Positions 37,294 to 47,312 of a stretch of DNA of 64,000 bases are shown piece after piece. Each line of letters opens with the position of its first letter. Positions within the stretch are counted from its first letter, which is position 1. The DNA comes from Roseomonas alba (lineage in GTDB: Bacteria; Pseudomonadota; Alphaproteobacteria; Acetobacterales; Acetobacteraceae): assembly GCF_019430885.1 (NCBI RefSeq), contig NZ_JAHYBZ010000007.1, positions 62,001 to 126,000 on the forward strand, in the 5' to 3' direction. The notes beneath the pieces are model-generated. The model had not been told where the DNA came from. It did not search any database and worked only from the letters and a program-made list of their open reading frames with translations. Both the position numbers and the translations under genes were made by a program.

Positions 37294-37830
37294 TCAGGCC
37301 CGTGCCGGGGCAATGCTTTCGAAGACCAACATGGCCATGCCCTTGTTCAGGAAGTCGCCGCAGGGTCGCATGCCGATATCGGTCATTACGCCGCGCGAGG
37401 CGTGGTTGGTGTAGCGCGCGACGGCGATGATGCGTTGCAGTCCCGCGGCGTGGCCGAAGGCGATGGCGGCCCTGGCGGCTTCGCGGGCGTAGCCCTTGCC
37501 GCGGCTGGCGGGCCAGAGGGCATAGCGCAGGGCCACGCCGCGCCCGTCCGGCCGTTCCATCAGCCCGCAGATGCCAAGGAAATCGCCGGTCTCGCGTTCG
37601 AAGACGCACCAGGTGCCGTAGCCGCGCACTTCCCAGAAGTCGATGTCGTCCTCGAGTTCCTCGGCCGTGCGTTCGGGCGTGCGCACGCCGTGCAGCATCA
37701 GGCCAAAGGCGCCTTCGTCGCCTTTCAGCTTGATGAGGTCCGGCAGGTTCTCCTTGCCGGGCGGGATCATCATCAACCGTTCGGTGCTGATGATCCGCCT
37801 CGACTTCAGCGCCTGCATGGCTGCGCTCAT
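37294..37830 (-). CDS. GNAT-family N-acetyltransferase
   Basis: The 178-residue product fits the RimJ/RimL-like acetyltransferase subgroup: ISTERLMMIPPGKENLPDL, then GTWCVFERETGDFLGICGLM, the acetyl-CoA pyrophosphate-binding segment RGKGYAREAARAAIAFGHAA and VARYTNHASRGVMTDIGM. The acceptor, which may be a protein N-terminus or a small molecule, is unknown. The ATG at 37830 gives the usual length. Confidence 0.88.
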   Translation of the reverse strand: MSAAMQALKSRRIISTERLMMIPPGKENLPDLIKLKGDEGAFGLMLHGVRTPERTAEELEDDIDFWEVRGYGTWCVFERETGDFLGICGLMERPDGRGVALRYALWPASRGKGYAREAARAAIAFGHAAGLQRIIAVARYTNHASRGVMTDIGMRPCGDFLNKGMAMLVFESIAPARA

Positions 37831-37872
37831 CGACGGCCTCCGCCGTGGGGGCGGTCGCGTGGTGTCGAGGCC

Positions 37873-37930
37873 GCCTTGGTGACAGACAGAAAACGGAGGG
37901 GGGTTGCGGGGGAGGTGCCCTCCCCCGCCC
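37873..37930 (-). terminator. Repeated terminator unit, copy 2 (after ettA)
   Basis: On the minus strand a perfect 10-base hairpin (arms 37906-37915 and 37919-37928, gcgggggagg/cctcccccgc, loop tgc) starts 6 bases after the ettA stop. It is followed by a CCCCCCTCC tract and TTTTCTGTCTGTC. It matches the unit at 31276-31331 almost base for base outside the loop and works as an intrinsic terminator by form. Confidence 0.75.
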
Positions 37931-37933
37931 CTT

Positions 37934-39613
<1,680 letters not shown>

Positions 39614-39699
39614 GGGGCTGGAACCTGCGCAAGGAGGGTTTGGCCCGGGGTTCTACGGCCCATGGGGCGAAGCGCCAAGCTTGTGCGGTGCACCCTTGC

Positions 39700-39721
39700 A
39701 ATAGGTGTATATACGCCTATT
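39700..39721. promoter_or_regulatory. Near-perfect 22-bp palindrome, candidate MarR operator
   Basis: The sequence aataggtgtatatacgcctatt (given here as halves aataggtgtat and atacgcctatt) differs from its reverse complement at only one symmetric pair. It is AT-rich in a GC-rich setting and ends 8 bases before the marR ATG. It should cover the marR promoter and block it when MarR binds. Confidence 0.7.
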
Positions 39722-39729
39722 TTGCCGAC

Positions 39730-40167
39730 ATGCTCGCGCCTGCCCCGCCACCCGACCGCTGCAGCTGCCACGGCCTGCGCAAGGCCACCCGGCACCTGAC
39801 CCAGTTCTACGACCGCCACCTCCATCCGGTCGGGCTGAACATCGGCCAATACGCGCTGATCGGACGGCTCGCGGCGCGCGGGCCCATCGCCATGACCGCC
39901 TTCGCCGAGGTGATGGGCATGGACCGCACCACGCTGGGGCGGAACCTGCATCCGCTGGAACGCGACGGGCTGGTGACGATCGCCCCCGACCCCGAGGACC
40001 GCCGCAGCCGGCGCCTGGCGCTGACGGTCGAAGGGCAGGCGCGGTTGGCTGCCGCCCGCCCGCTTTGGTCCGCCGCCCAGGATGATCTGGAGTGCCGTTT
40101 CGGCGCGGATCGCGCCCAGGCCCTGCGCGTGCTCCTGGCCGAACTCCTCGCCACCGACCTCGCCTGA
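39730..40167 (+). CDS. MarR-family transcriptional regulator
   Basis: The 145-residue product has the MarR winged helix: LTQFYDRHLHPVGLNIGQYA, the recognition region AMTAFAEVMGMDRTTLGRNL and the wing DPEDRRSRRLALTVEG. The N-terminus has two close cysteines (RCSCHG, about 10-15), which could be a redox or metal sensor. The start codon is only 8 bases after a palindrome and lacks a ribosome site, so the message may be leaderless. It precedes an MFS gene by 17 bases. Confidence 0.92.
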   Translation: MLAPAPPPDRCSCHGLRKATRHLTQFYDRHLHPVGLNIGQYALIGRLAARGPIAMTAFAEVMGMDRTTLGRNLHPLERDGLVTIAPDPEDRRSRRLALTVEGQARLAAARPLWSAAQDDLECRFGADRAQALRVLLAELLATDLA

Positions 40168-40184
40168 TCCCGGAAGGACCAGAC

Positions 40185-41486
40185 ATGTTCGCAGCACCGC
40201 TTGCCGCCGCCCTCGCCCGCCGCGGCGTACATTATGGCTGGGTGATGGTCGCCCTGACCTTCCTGATCGCGCTGTCCTCGGCCGGGGCACTTGGCGTGCT
40301 CGGCGCTCTGCTGCTGCCGGTGCAGCGGGAGACGGGGTGGGAGATCTCCGCCATCTCCGGCGCGCTGGCGCTGCGGCTGCTGCTGTTCGGGCTGATGGCG
40401 CCCTTCGCCGCGGCGCTGCTGCAGCGTTACGGGCTGCGGCGGATGGTCGCATTGGCGCTGACCCTGGTAGCCGCCGGGCTGCTGCTGTCGATGAACATGA
40501 CCCGGGTGTGGGAGCTGTGGCTCTACTGGGGCGCGATCACCGGCATCGGCACCGGCATGACCGCGCTGGTGCTGGGGGCGACGGTCGCCAATCGCTGGTT
40601 CGTCGCGCGGCGCGGCCTGGTGCTGGGCATGCTGACGGCGGCGAATGCCACCGGGCAGCTCGCCTTCCTGCCGCTAGGGGCCTGGCTGGCGCAGAATGAA
40701 GGGTGGCGCTTCGCCCTCGCCCCCGGGCTGATCGCCTGCGCGATCGCCGCCCTGCTGATGGTGCTATTCGGCCGCAACCATCCCTCGGAGCTCGGCCTGC
40801 CGGCCTATGGCGAGGACCGCGTCGCCCCGCCGCCCGCCCCCGGCGCCAACCCCGTGCGCACCGCTTTCGCCGTGCTCGCCGAGGCCGCGCAGACCCGGAT
40901 CTTCTGGATCCTGTTCATCACCTTCATGATCTGCGGCCTGTCCACCAATGGGCTGATGCAGACGCATTTCATCCCGCTCTGCGCCGATTTCGGCATGGCG
41001 GAGGTGCAGGCGGCCTCGGTGCTCGCGATGATCGGCATCTTCGACTTCATCGGCACGATCGGATCCGGCTGGCTGTCCGACCGCTTCGACAACCGCAAGC
41101 TGCTGTTCTGGTATTACGGGCTGCGCGGACTGTCGCTGCTGTGGCTGCCATCCAGCAGCTTCAGCCTGATCGGCCTGTCGCTGTTCGCGGTGTTCTACGG
41201 GCTGGACTGGATCGCGACCGTGCCGCCCACCGTGAAGCTGGCCGGGTCCGCCTTCGGGCGGGAGAAGGCGCCGATCGTCTTCGGCTGGATCTTCACCGGG
41301 CACCAGCTCGGCGCCGCGCTGGCGGCGGGGCTGGGCGGGCTGAGCCGGGATGTCCTCGCCTCCTATCTGCCGGCCTTCTACCTCGCGGGTGGTGCCTGCC
41401 TGATCGCGGCGGTGCTCGCGCTCGGCGCGCGGCGCCCGTCGGACACGGTCATCAGCCCCACAGCCGCCGCGCCGTCTCGAGGATGA
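40185..41486 (+). CDS. Major facilitator superfamily transporter
   Basis: The 433-residue product has about twelve hydrophobic helices. The MFS loop motif is degenerate near YGLRRMVALAL, with SDRFDNRKLLFWYYGLRG in the second half. Overall it resembles the OFA-like / monocarboxylate group. A GGAAGGA ribosome site precedes the ATG. It is probably co-transcribed with and repressed by the MarR protein, which suggests efflux or uptake of the MarR ligand. Its last 35 bases overlap the convergent MetE-like gene. Confidence 0.9.
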   Translation: MFAAPLAAALARRGVHYGWVMVALTFLIALSSAGALGVLGALLLPVQRETGWEISAISGALALRLLLFGLMAPFAAALLQRYGLRRMVALALTLVAAGLLLSMNMTRVWELWLYWGAITGIGTGMTALVLGATVANRWFVARRGLVLGMLTAANATGQLAFLPLGAWLAQNEGWRFALAPGLIACAIAALLMVLFGRNHPSELGLPAYGEDRVAPPPAPGANPVRTAFAVLAEAAQTRIFWILFITFMICGLSTNGLMQTHFIPLCADFGMAEVQAASVLAMIGIFDFIGTIGSGWLSDRFDNRKLLFWYYGLRGLSLLWLPSSSFSLIGLSLFAVFYGLDWIATVPPTVKLAGSAFGREKAPIVFGWIFTGHQLGAALAAGLGGLSRDVLASYLPAFYLAGGACLIAAVLALGARRPSDTVISPTAAAPSRG

Positions 41487-42588
41487 CCTCCATCTTCCGC
41501 CATTGCGCGCTCTCGGGGAGCATGTTGCCCCCGATGCCTGAGGCGAAGCCGCATTGCGGGGACAGCGCGACCTGATCGAGGTCGATGAAGCGCCCCGCCT
41601 CTTCGAGCCGGCGGAGCAGGTCCTCGACCGTCTCGACCTCCCCCGTCTTGGTGGTGACCAGGCCAAGCACCACCATGCGGCCCTTGGGGACGAAGCGCAG
41701 CGGCTCGAAGCCGCCGGCGCGGCTGGTGTCATATTCCAGCAGCAGGCGGTCGTGCTGCAGACCGCCGAAGACGGCCTCGGCGATCGCGTCGTAGCTGCCC
41801 TCGCGGTGCCACATGCTGGCGCGGTTGCCGCGACAGATGTGCAGGCCCGTGGTCACACCTGATGGCAGGCCGGCGATCACCGCATTGTCCGCCGCGATGG
41901 CGCGGTTGAGGTTGGCGAGCGGGTCCTCCCCGCGTTCTTCCATCCGCGCGAGCGTCGCCGGATCAACGTAGCCGGTGAAGCTCGGCTCATCGATCTGGAC
42001 GTAGGCGACGCCGGCCTCGGCCAGTTCGGTCACCATGGCGTGCTGGATGGCGACGACATCGGCGAGGAACGCATCCGCATCGGCGTAGAAGGGTGCCGAA
42101 CCCGGCACGTCGCACATCTGGCAGACGCGATCCGGGCCCATCAGGGTGATCTTGGCGGGCAGCGTGGTGACGCTGCGCAGGAAGGCGGCCTCTTTGGCCG
42201 GGAAGCTCTCGACCAGGCGCAGCTTGCCCGTCGCCGGCGTGCGATAGGACAGCACCGCGTCGGTGCCCTTCTCGTTCGGCGTCTCCCCCTCGCCAAGGTT
42301 GCTCGGCGATTTCAGGAACTGCGCCCAGGACCCGGCCCACAGATCCCAGCCGGCGACGTCCGAGAAGCTGACCTGCCAGTTCAGCCGGCAGAACTCGCCA
42401 TCGGTGACGAAGGGCAGGCCCAGCGCCTCCTGCTTCGCGACCAGGGCGCGGATCGCCTCGTCCTGCTTGGCGACCAGGGCCTCCATCGACAGGGTGCCGC
42501 GGGCATGGGCGAGGAAGGCGGATTTCAGCGTCTCGGGACGGAGGAAGGAGCCGACCTGGTCGACACGGATGCGGCGGAGGTCGGTCAT
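41452..42588 (-). CDS. MetE C-terminal-like methyltransferase (cobalamin-independent methionine synthase family)
   Basis: The 378-residue product is a single TIM-barrel domain like the C-terminal half of MetE. It contains VDQVGSFLRPETLKSAF, FVTDGEFCRLNWQVSF, YVQIDEPSFTGYVD, the zinc-ligand segment THICRGN-like TGLHICRGN and the late LSPQCGFASG, which supplies the His, Cys and final Cys. It lacks the N-terminal folate-binding half of full MetE, so it may use another methyl or alkyl donor. No substrate can be named. Confidence 0.88.
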   Translation of the reverse strand: MTDLRRIRVDQVGSFLRPETLKSAFLAHARGTLSMEALVAKQDEAIRALVAKQEALGLPFVTDGEFCRLNWQVSFSDVAGWDLWAGSWAQFLKSPSNLGEGETPNEKGTDAVLSYRTPATGKLRLVESFPAKEAAFLRSVTTLPAKITLMGPDRVCQMCDVPGSAPFYADADAFLADVVAIQHAMVTELAEAGVAYVQIDEPSFTGYVDPATLARMEERGEDPLANLNRAIAADNAVIAGLPSGVTTGLHICRGNRASMWHREGSYDAIAEAVFGGLQHDRLLLEYDTSRAGGFEPLRFVPKGRMVVLGLVTTKTGEVETVEDLLRRLEEAGRFIDLDQVALSPQCGFASGIGGNMLPESAQWRKMEVILETARRLWG

Positions 42589-42644
42589 GGGGTGGTTCCG
42601 GCAGTGAGGGTCGCAGACTGGCGGGCTGTGGCGATGGTGGGAAG

Positions 42645-42752
42645 GGCCCACCGAGAGGGGCCCTGCGCCCCTCTCGGGCTCAGCCCATCAAAGGCCCGAG
42701 GCCTTTGGTGGGGGGGGGAGGTCCGGAAGGGGGCACAGCCCCTCTCCGGTCC
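42645..42752. repeat. Palindromic repeat copy R3 (compact form)
   Basis: Here the two outer hairpins flank one inner hairpin with no central spacer. The left outer arms ccgagagggg (42651-42660) and cccctctcgg (42668-42677) are perfect. The inner hairpin caaaggcc-cga-ggcctttg (42689-42707) is perfect, and the right outer hairpin near 42723-42748 has two mismatches. A run of ten Gs separates the last two. It lies between two minus-strand genes. Confidence 0.8.
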
Positions 42753-42763
42753 CGCCGGTCTCA

Positions 42764-43237
42764 TCACAGCGCCGGCCGCGTCACCATCAGCCAGATGATC
42801 CCCAGCACCGCCGCGAAGGCCGGGAACCCGCAGGCGAACCAGGCGCGGTACAGGCTGTCATACCGGGCCGGCAGCGGCGCCCCGTCGCGCGCGGCGTCCC
42901 GGGCCAGGTCGCGCAGGCGGATCTGGATCACCACCACCGGCAGCCAAAACACCCCCGCCAGCACGTAGAGCCCGAGCGAGAGCAGTATCCATCCCTCGGT
43001 CAGCGACCAGCCGATCGCCTGGGCCAGCAGCGCGCCGGTGATCGGCTGCAGCACCACGGCCGTCCCGGTGAAGATCGTGTCCGCCACCACCACCGTCCCG
43101 GCGACATGGGCGATCAGGGCGGCGTTCCGCGTGCGATGCGCCATGACCATGAAGAAGGCGATGCCCGCGCCGGTCCCCAGCAGCACGGTCGCGCCGATCA
43201 CATGCAACCAGCGCAGCAGCTCGACCCAGGGGCTCAT
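42764..43237 (-). CDS. DUF2269-family integral membrane protein
   Basis: The 157-residue product has four hydrophobic helices and begins WVELLRWLHVIGATVLLGTG, the typical start of DUF2269 proteins. Later segments are VADTIFTGTAVVLQPITGAL and GLYVLAGVFWLPVVVIQIRL. The function is unknown. Its ATG overlaps the stop of the SDR-DoxX gene by 4 bases, so the two are translationally coupled. Confidence 0.85.
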   Translation of the reverse strand: MSPWVELLRWLHVIGATVLLGTGAGIAFFMVMAHRTRNAALIAHVAGTVVVADTIFTGTAVVLQPITGALLAQAIGWSLTEGWILLSLGLYVLAGVFWLPVVVIQIRLRDLARDAARDGAPLPARYDSLYRAWFACGFPAFAAVLGIIWLMVTRPAL

Positions 43238-44580
43238 CGGTCCTCCTGGGTTGCCAGCAGCAGCAGCGCGGGCAGCATGGCCGGGATCGCCTTGAGCAGC
43301 GGCCCCAGAGGATCGAGCCAGAGATCGGGCGCCATCACGCTGCCGCCGACCAGATACGCAAGCGTCACCGCCACCATCCCCCGCGTGGCGAGGCCGAGCG
43401 TCCGCCGGTGCAGCACCAGCGCGCCCAGGGCGAGGTCGACCAGCGCGCCGCCCAGGACATGGGCCAGGGCGAGGGTTTGCGGGGTGCCGCGCGTGGCAAG
43501 CACGGCGGCGGCCTCGGCCGGACGCAGCAGGGCGACCAGGCCACTGCCGGCCCAGAACAGCGCCAGCGCCGCGATCATCAGCGGCCGCAGCAGCCAGACG
43601 CGGCCGAACCACTTCTCCTGCACCGTGGCGGGCATGGCGAAGAGGCTGTCCGCCAGGGAGGGGATCGCCTGTCCGCCGACGCTGAGCCAAGGCTGCGGAT
43701 CGCCGCGCACGCCGCGGGCGAGCTCCGCGAGGCTGGCGCTGCGCAATGGCGGCCGCCAGCCAAGATGGCTTAACAGGTCGCCGGCGCCGGCGATGAGGCG
43801 GCCGAGCAGGGCCGGCGCGCGGAACACCCGCCGCGGCGGCCGGCCAAGCCAGGCGCGCAGCGCGGCGTCGAGATCGGCCAGGCTATGCGCCTGCGGCTCG
43901 ACCAGGTCATAGGCGCCGCGCAGCGCGATGCGGCCGGCCAGCGCATCGCAGACCGCGGCGGCGACGCTGCCGACCGGCACGGTCTGCACCCTGGCGTCGG
44001 CATGCGGCATCGCCACCGGGCCAGGCCAGGCGGCAAGCGCGCGCAGCAGCGCCGTGCCACCATAGGCCTGCGCCGCCAGCACCAGCCCGGGCCGCAGGAT
44101 CACCCAGGGACAGGAGCAGCCGGCGAGCGCGGCATCGGCCTCGGCCTTGCTGCGCATAAAGGCAGTCGGCGCATCCGCGGCGGCACCGACGGCGGAGACC
44201 TGCACGATGGTGATGCGCTGCGCCTCGCAGGCGGCGAACAGGGCCTTCATCGCGGTCGCCTGCACCGCCTGGACATCGTCGCGCGCGCTGTCCTGCAGGG
44301 CGCCGGCGCAGTTCACTACGGCGTCGATGCCGGCAATGAAGGGGGACCAGTCCTCGGGGCGGGCCAGGCGCGCGATGTCCTGGGCGCGCCAGGTGATGGC
44401 GGGGCGTGCGCGCCGGGCGGCGGCGACGTCGCGGCCGATGCCGGTGACGGCGTGGCCCTCGGCCAGCAGGGCGTCGGCCACGGCCGCGCCGATCAGGCCA
44501 TAGGCGCCGAGGAGGAGTACGCGCTGGGTCACGGGCGGGGCATGCGACAGGGTGCCGTGGGATGCAATGTCGCGCTTCAT
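43234..44580 (-). CDS. NAD(P)-binding Rossmann protein fused to a DoxX-like membrane domain
   Basis: The 448-residue product has an N-terminal atypical SDR domain (NAD(P) motif LLGAYGLIGAAVADALL, then DAVVNCAGALQDSA and the VQVSAVGAA strand) over about 290 residues. A membrane domain of four helices (LLRPLMIAALALFWAGSGLV onward) resembles DoxX-like proteins. The N-terminal extension of about 16 residues is not conserved in such folds, and a GTG before TQRVLLLG is an alternative start. It is co-transcribed with the DUF2269 gene. Confidence 0.85.
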   Translation of the reverse strand: MKRDIASHGTLSHAPPVTQRVLLLGAYGLIGAAVADALLAEGHAVTGIGRDVAAARRARPAITWRAQDIARLARPEDWSPFIAGIDAVVNCAGALQDSARDDVQAVQATAMKALFAACEAQRITIVQVSAVGAAADAPTAFMRSKAEADAALAGCSCPWVILRPGLVLAAQAYGGTALLRALAAWPGPVAMPHADARVQTVPVGSVAAAVCDALAGRIALRGAYDLVEPQAHSLADLDAALRAWLGRPPRRVFRAPALLGRLIAGAGDLLSHLGWRPPLRSASLAELARGVRGDPQPWLSVGGQAIPSLADSLFAMPATVQEKWFGRVWLLRPLMIAALALFWAGSGLVALLRPAEAAAVLATRGTPQTLALAHVLGGALVDLALGALVLHRRTLGLATRGMVAVTLAYLVGGSVMAPDLWLDPLGPLLKAIPAMLPALLLLATQEDR

Positions 44581-44690
44581 GGCATGGTGCGGGAGCTTCG
44601 CGGGCGGATATGCGCGGCGGGTTCGCGCCGCTCGCAGTGCCGCGCGAGGGTGTCTCCCAGGCGGCTGCGCCGCCTTGCCTCCGGCGGATA

Positions 44691-44716
44691 ATTTCCCCCG
44701 CGAAGGCGGGGGAAAT
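44691..44716 (-). terminator. Terminator of the CAT-anticodon tRNA
   Basis: Perfect 11-base arms atttcccccgc (44691-44701) and gcgggggaaat (44706-44716) with a 4-base loop begin 2 bases after the tRNA 3' end. On the minus strand the stem closes with AAAT followed by TATCC, a compact intrinsic terminator. Confidence 0.75.
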
Positions 44717-44718
44717 CA

Positions 44719-44791
44719 TGGGCCCGGCAGGACTCGAACCTGCAACCAAACCGTTATGAGCGGTCCGCTCTGACCATTGAGCTACAGGCCC
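44719..44791 (-). tRNA. tRNA with CAT anticodon, probably tRNA-Ile2 (lysidine-modified)
   Basis: The minus strand folds as a 73-base tRNA with acceptor GGGCCTG/CGGGCCC, D-arm GCTCAATGGTCAGAGC, anticodon arm GACCG-CTCATAA-CGGTT and T-arm GCAGG-TTCGAGT-CCTGC. The anticodon is CAT. The C4-G69 and C5-G68 pairs and an overall match to tRNA-Ile2 from other proteobacteria favour the isoleucine species that TilS converts to read AUA. Elongator Met is the alternative. CCA is not encoded. Confidence 0.85.
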
Positions 44792-44908
44792 ATGCAGCCC
44801 CCTGATTGCCCGCAGCCGCGGCGGAAATCAAACGGGCCATCGCGCCCGGCCGCTGTTCGGCTCGCCGGACATCATCCGGGGCAGGCGGTCCTGCCGGCCC
44901 CGGGCATC

Positions 44909-44933
44909 GTGCCGGCCACCAGGTGGCCGGCAC
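44909..44933 (-). terminator. Terminator hairpin after the small secreted-protein pair
   Basis: Perfect 12-base arms gtgccggccacc (44909-44920) and ggtggccggcac (44922-44933) lie 12 bases downstream of the minus-strand gene that ends at 44946. No clear U-run is present. Confidence 0.5.
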
Positions 44934-44945
44934 GGCGCGGCGGCG

Positions 44946-45425
44946 TCATTCGCGCTCGGCGTCGAGCCGATAGGCAATGTCGCCCTTCTCGGAGACCAGC
45001 CGAGCCGTCGCACGCCCTTCCCCACTGCGTTCCAGCACCAGCAGGAAGGGATCGTCGGGATCGGCCGAGATGCGCAGCAGCACGGCCAGGGCGCCGCCAC
45101 CGGCCGCCACGGCCCGGCCGGTGCCGTTCCCGCCGACCCATTCGCAGGGGCCGGCATTGGGGTCCTCGCAAATGCCGCGATCGGCGATCCATTGCAGTTC
45201 CACGGCGCCGCCGGCGTCATGGATCACATGCAGCCGCAGCGTCGCCGCCCCGCCACGGGTGCGGATGCGCGGGTCGTCGCGCAGCAGCACCCAATTGCCC
45301 TGCCAGGGGCCAGGCGCCGATTCGGCGGCGCGTTCCCGGGCCGACTGCATGGTCCGGGAATCCTCGGCCAGGGCCGGCAGCGCCGCCAGCGCACAGCCTG
45401 CCAGAACGAGTGCGCGCACCGTCAT
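44946..45425 (-). CDS. Secreted protein of unknown function
   Basis: The 159-residue product has a signal peptide (MTVRALVLAGCALAALPALA, cleavage near residue 20). The mature part contains GPWQGNWVLLRDDPRIRTRG and a beta-rich body with two cysteines (RGICEDPNAGPCEWVGGNG) that may form a disulfide. I do not recognise a family. The ATG overlaps the preceding gene's stop by 4 bases, so the two secreted proteins are made together. Confidence 0.75.
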   Translation of the reverse strand: MTVRALVLAGCALAALPALAEDSRTMQSARERAAESAPGPWQGNWVLLRDDPRIRTRGGAATLRLHVIHDAGGAVELQWIADRGICEDPNAGPCEWVGGNGTGRAVAAGGGALAVLLRISADPDDPFLLVLERSGEGRATARLVSEKGDIAYRLDAERE

Positions 45426-45841
45426 TGCGGCGCCGCCAGCGCGGCCAGGCCCTGCTGCCGCCAGGTCACCGATTCGCAGCGCCGCATGCAGGTGACGCTC
45501 ATGACCTGCAAGCGCACCTGCTCGCAGCGCGCATCGGACACCGTCGTGTTGCTCCATTCCTTGGTCTGCCCGGGTTCGATGGATCGCAGCGGGATCGACA
45601 CCATCGGCATGCGCAGGGGCTGGCCGGACCCGGCATCGCTGGCCGTGACATCGGCGACGAAGACCCTGAGCGGCGCATCCCCCACGTTGCGCACACTGAC
45701 GACAAGCATGCAGGCCGGGTTCGCGCCGCCCGTGTCGGTGCGGCCCTCCACCATCACTTCGGCCCGGTTCTGGGCCTGCGCCACGGGGGCGAAGCCCGCC
45801 AGCAGCGCCGCACCCACTGCCCAAGCGGCAATTCTCGTCAT
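45422..45841 (-). CDS. Secreted protein of unknown function, partner of the next gene
   Basis: The 139-residue product has a signal peptide ending PVAQAQ (about residue 23). The mature domain looks Ig-like or beta-sandwich (CMLVVSVRNVGDAPLRVFVA, MPMVSIPLRSIEPGQTKEWS) and carries four cysteines, including a CMRRC pair near the end. That pattern suggests disulfides in the periplasm. No family was recognised. It is the first gene of a two-gene unit. Confidence 0.75.
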   Translation of the reverse strand: MTRIAAWAVGAALLAGFAPVAQAQNRAEVMVEGRTDTGGANPACMLVVSVRNVGDAPLRVFVADVTASDAGSGQPLRMPMVSIPLRSIEPGQTKEWSNTTVSDARCEQVRLQVMSVTCMRRCESVTWRQQGLAALAAPQ

Positions 45842-45936
45842 CGTCCCGGTCTCCTTTCTGCTTGTCCGGCCGAAGCCGGAGGCCGCAGCCTCGACCGGGG
45901 ATCGCCCCGCGTCACTGTTACATTTCAGGGCATGCG

Positions 45937-47196
45937 TCAGCCGGCGAGGAAATCGAAGGCCGCCAGGGCATGGACCCGCGCCACCGTCTGGAGTTCCTCG
46001 ATCTCGGCCCATTCGTCGGCGCCGCCCATGTTGTGGGGCGTGGGGCCATAGACGATGGTCGGCAGGCCGGCCATGCGGAACCAGCGGGCATCCGACCCGC
46101 CGACGCGCATATTCACCGCGACCGGGCCGCCGAGCACTTCCTCCGCCGCCGCATGGGCCAGGCGGACGATGGGCGCGCCGGGGTCGGTGTGGTTGGGCTC
46201 GAAGCGGCGCAGCACGTGCCAGGTGATGCCGGGCAGGTCGTCGAGGCCCGCGGCCAGGGCAGCCTCGGCCTCCGCGCAGGTCACGCCGACCGGCAGGCGG
46301 ATGTCGCATTCGGCCCGCGCCGAGGCCGGCACCAGGTTCGGCGCCGTGCCACCCGCGATGCGCCCGATATTCACCGTGACGCTGCCGAGGACATGCGCCT
46401 CCCCCACCCCGGCGAGGGGTTCGCTCAGCGCCTTGGCGGTGGCGATGGCCTCCGTCACCGCCGGCGCGGCGTTCACCGGCAGGTCGCGCAGCCGCACCAC
46501 GGCATCGAGCGCGACCCGCAGCCGGTCCACCGCATTCACCCCCAGATGCACATGGGCACCATGGGCGGCGGTGCCGGTGGCCTCGACCGAGATCCACAGG
46601 AAGCCCTTCTCCCCGAAGCGCAGGACGCGGGGGCTGCCGGCATCACCGATGATCACCGCTTCGGCCCGGTTCAGGCCGGGAATGTTGTCCAGCAGCCATT
46701 TGGTGCCGAGCGAGCCCATGGATTCCTCGTCGCCCGCGAGGGTCAGCAGCGCCTCTCCCTGCCAGGCGGCACGGTGGCGGGCCAGCAGGGCGAAAGCCAG
46801 GATCGAGGCCGCCATGCCGCCCTTCATATCGGCCGAGCCACGCCCGTAGAGCCGACCGTCGCGGACATCCCCCACCAGCGGGTCGACGGTCCAGGGCAGT
46901 GCCTCATTCACCGGATAGGTGTCGAGATGGCCGTTGAAGGCGAGAATCTTCCCCGGGCCGGCGCCGGCGATGCGGGCGACGAGATTGGTCACCTCGGCCG
47001 AGGTTGCGTGCAGGCTGATCTCGGCGTCCGGTGCCAGCTCCTGGACCAGGGCGGCGGTTTCCTTGGCGCAGGCACGCACATCGCCCGGCGGGTTGGGGGA
47101 CGGCACGGCCATCAGGCGGCGGGTCAGCGCCACCACCTCCGGCGCGCGGGACAGGGCTTCGGCGGCGAAGGCGGCTCGTGCGGCAGGGTCGGACAT
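45937..47196 (-). CDS. M20-family metallopeptidase (ArgE/DapE/CPG2 type)
   Basis: The 419-residue product has the M20 dizinc site: [10 protein letters not shown] (first His and catalytic Asp), [10 protein letters not shown] (bridging Asp), [16 protein letters not shown] (catalytic Glu pair) and the late TPHNMGG (final His). A lid/dimerisation domain starts around [20 protein letters not shown]. Substrates in the family include N-acetylornithine, succinyl-diaminopimelate and dipeptides. With no arg or dap genes nearby, the specific reaction is open. Confidence 0.9.
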   Translation of the reverse strand: MSDPAARAAFAAEALSRAPEVVALTRRLMAVPSPNPPGDVRACAKETAALVQELAPDAEISLHATSAEVTNLVARIAGAGPGKILAFNGHLDTYPVNEALPWTVDPLVGDVRDGRLYGRGSADMKGGMAASILAFALLARHRAAWQGEALLTLAGDEESMGSLGTKWLLDNIPGLNRAEAVIIGDAGSPRVLRFGEKGFLWISVEATGTAAHGAHVHLGVNAVDRLRVALDAVVRLRDLPVNAAPAVTEAIATAKALSEPLAGVGEAHVLGSVTVNIGRIAGGTAPNLVPASARAECDIRLPVGVTCAEAEAALAAGLDDLPGITWHVLRRFEPNHTDPGAPIVRLAHAAAEEVLGGPVAVNMRVGGSDARWFRMAGLPTIVYGPTPHNMGGADEWAEIEELQTVARVHALAAFDFLAG

Positions 47197-47312
47197 GGGG
47201 CGCAACCTCGCCGGAGCGGCACCGTCCGCGCAAGCCGTGCTGCACCGCAATTGGCCCGGCGGCGCGGGTCTGCTACCAGCGCCCCGCATCCCTATCGAAG
47301 AGAGTGCCACCC

